Assembly (NCBI GenBank): GCA_947057875.1
Contig: CAMSEX010000059.1
Span: 1-7,602 of the forward strand
DNA: 7,602 nucleotides
Source of the DNA: an uncultured Clostridium sp.
GTDB taxonomy: Bacteria; Bacillota; Clostridia; TANB77; CAG-508
Direction: 5' to 3'
Part shown: piece after piece, positions 7,115 through 7,602 of the stretch
Numbering within the stretch: the first letter of the stretch is position 1
How the letters are laid out: each line of letters starts with the position of its first letter
Position numbers and translations under genes: made by a program
The notes under the pieces: generated by a model
Told to the model about the DNA's origin: nothing
Databases searched by the model: none
What the model saw: the letters and a program-made list of their open reading frames with translations, nothing else

Positions 7115-7555
7115 AAATATTCAAAATCTCTTTTTCTTTACTCTCCAAAATTTTGTCAATTTCAGCTACATATTTATCTGTCAACTTTTGAATATTATCT
7201 TCTGACTTTGCTCTTTCGTCTTCTGTAATTTCGCCATTTTTCAAATCAGCCTTTACTTTTTCCATACCATCTCTACGAATATTACGGATACTTACTTTCG
7301 TTTCTTCTGCCATTTTCTTAATCTCTTTTACCAATTCTTTTCTTCTTTCCTCTGTTAATTCAGGGAAATTCAAACGAATGACTTTGCCATCATTGTTCGG
7401 ATTCAAACCAATATCTGATGCCAAAATTGCCTTTTCAATCTCCTTCAAAGTACTCATGTCCCATGGTTGAATGACAATCATTCTTGCCTCTGGAACTGAA
7501 ATTCCAGCCATTTGGCTAATTGGGGTTGGCACACCATAATACTCCACAGATAATT
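7113..7555 (-). CDS. frr: Ribosome recycling factor, 5'-truncated by the contig end
   Basis: RRF works with EF-G to split the post-termination ribosome into subunits. The 146 residues visible are the C-terminal four-fifths of a protein usually about 185 long, so roughly 35-40 N-terminal residues are missing. Reading in from the junction gives LSVEYYGVPTPISQMAG, the standard RRF segment leading into domain II, then ISVPEARMIVIQPWD, SDIGLNPNNDGKVIRL, FPELTEERRKELVK and the conserved VSIRNIRRD. The C-terminal helix of domain I follows (about the last 35 residues). A gene finder may start the protein at GTG 7547, but that codon is an internal Val; the true start lies off the contig. The sequence stops being biological at about 7556, where adapter begins. 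The gene heads the visible cluster, and related genomes carry rpsB, tsf and pyrH upstream. Confidence 0.95.
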
Positions 7556-7602
7556 AGATCGGAAGAGCACACGTCTGAACTCCAGTCACCTCTCGTCATC
7601 TC
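7556..7602 (+). other. Illumina TruSeq adapter plus index, contamination at contig end
   Basis: Bases 7556-7589 match, as I recall it, the 34-base TruSeq read-1 3' adapter, beginning AGATCGGAAGAGC and ending CTCCAGTCAC. Bases 7590-7597 (CTCTCGTC) sit exactly where the 8-base i7 index belongs. Bases 7598-7602 (ATCTC) begin the following P7 flank. The order and lengths are those of a library adapter read through from a short insert. The frr reading frame is intact up to 7555 and meets a stop made with the first adapter base. These 47 bases should be trimmed. Confidence 0.98.

Noticed and set aside
1..7555. A hidden new system such as defence genes, mobile element, CRISPR or riboswitch
   Set aside because: Every interval over 30 nt apart from the 79-nt uppS-cdsA gap is coding, and six of the eight segments are conserved housekeeping genes in expected order. 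No direct or inverted repeats, tRNA-like cloverleaf or structured leader was seen.

Overview
The window is a stretch of AT-rich chromosome, about one-third GC by eye, from a low-GC Firmicute and most likely a member of Clostridia. The evidence is a Gram-positive-type PolC replicative polymerase, strong AAGGAGG ribosome binding sites, and the gene order frr-uppS-cdsA-rseP-...-polC, which is a classic Firmicutes housekeeping block. All real genes lie on the minus strand, so transcription runs from high to low coordinates. The block holds core housekeeping functions. I found no mobile element, CRISPR array, RNA gene, toxin-antitoxin pair or defence system.

Layout in the direction of transcription: (1) 7556-7602 is not biological. 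It is Illumina TruSeq adapter with an 8-base index, left on the contig end. (2) 7113-7555 is frr (ribosome recycling factor), which loses its N-terminus at the adapter junction. (3) 6398-7102 is uppS (undecaprenyl diphosphate synthase). (4) 5503-6318 is cdsA (phosphatidate cytidylyltransferase). (5) 4469-5485 is rseP (site-2 intramembrane protease), with a TTG start. (6) 3888-4442 is an unnamed membrane protein with a zinc ribbon. (7) 3317-3868 is a small RBBP9/YdeN-like serine hydrolase. (8) 1-3295 is polC, which runs off the left edge and is interrupted by an apparent one-base insertion near 1006.

Most gaps are 10-26 nt; the longest, 79 nt, lies between uppS and cdsA. I see no terminator or convincing promoter between genes, so this reads as one operon entered from upstream of frr. 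The genes link translation recycling (frr), the cell-wall lipid carrier (uppS), phospholipid synthesis (cdsA), membrane proteolysis (rseP) and chromosome replication (polC).

Three points deserve attention: the adapter contamination, the polC frameshift, and the absence of the two isoprenoid genes usual in this block (dxr between cdsA and rseP, ispG between rseP and polC). The ispG position is occupied by the zinc-ribbon membrane protein and the hydrolase. I found no convincing undescribed system.
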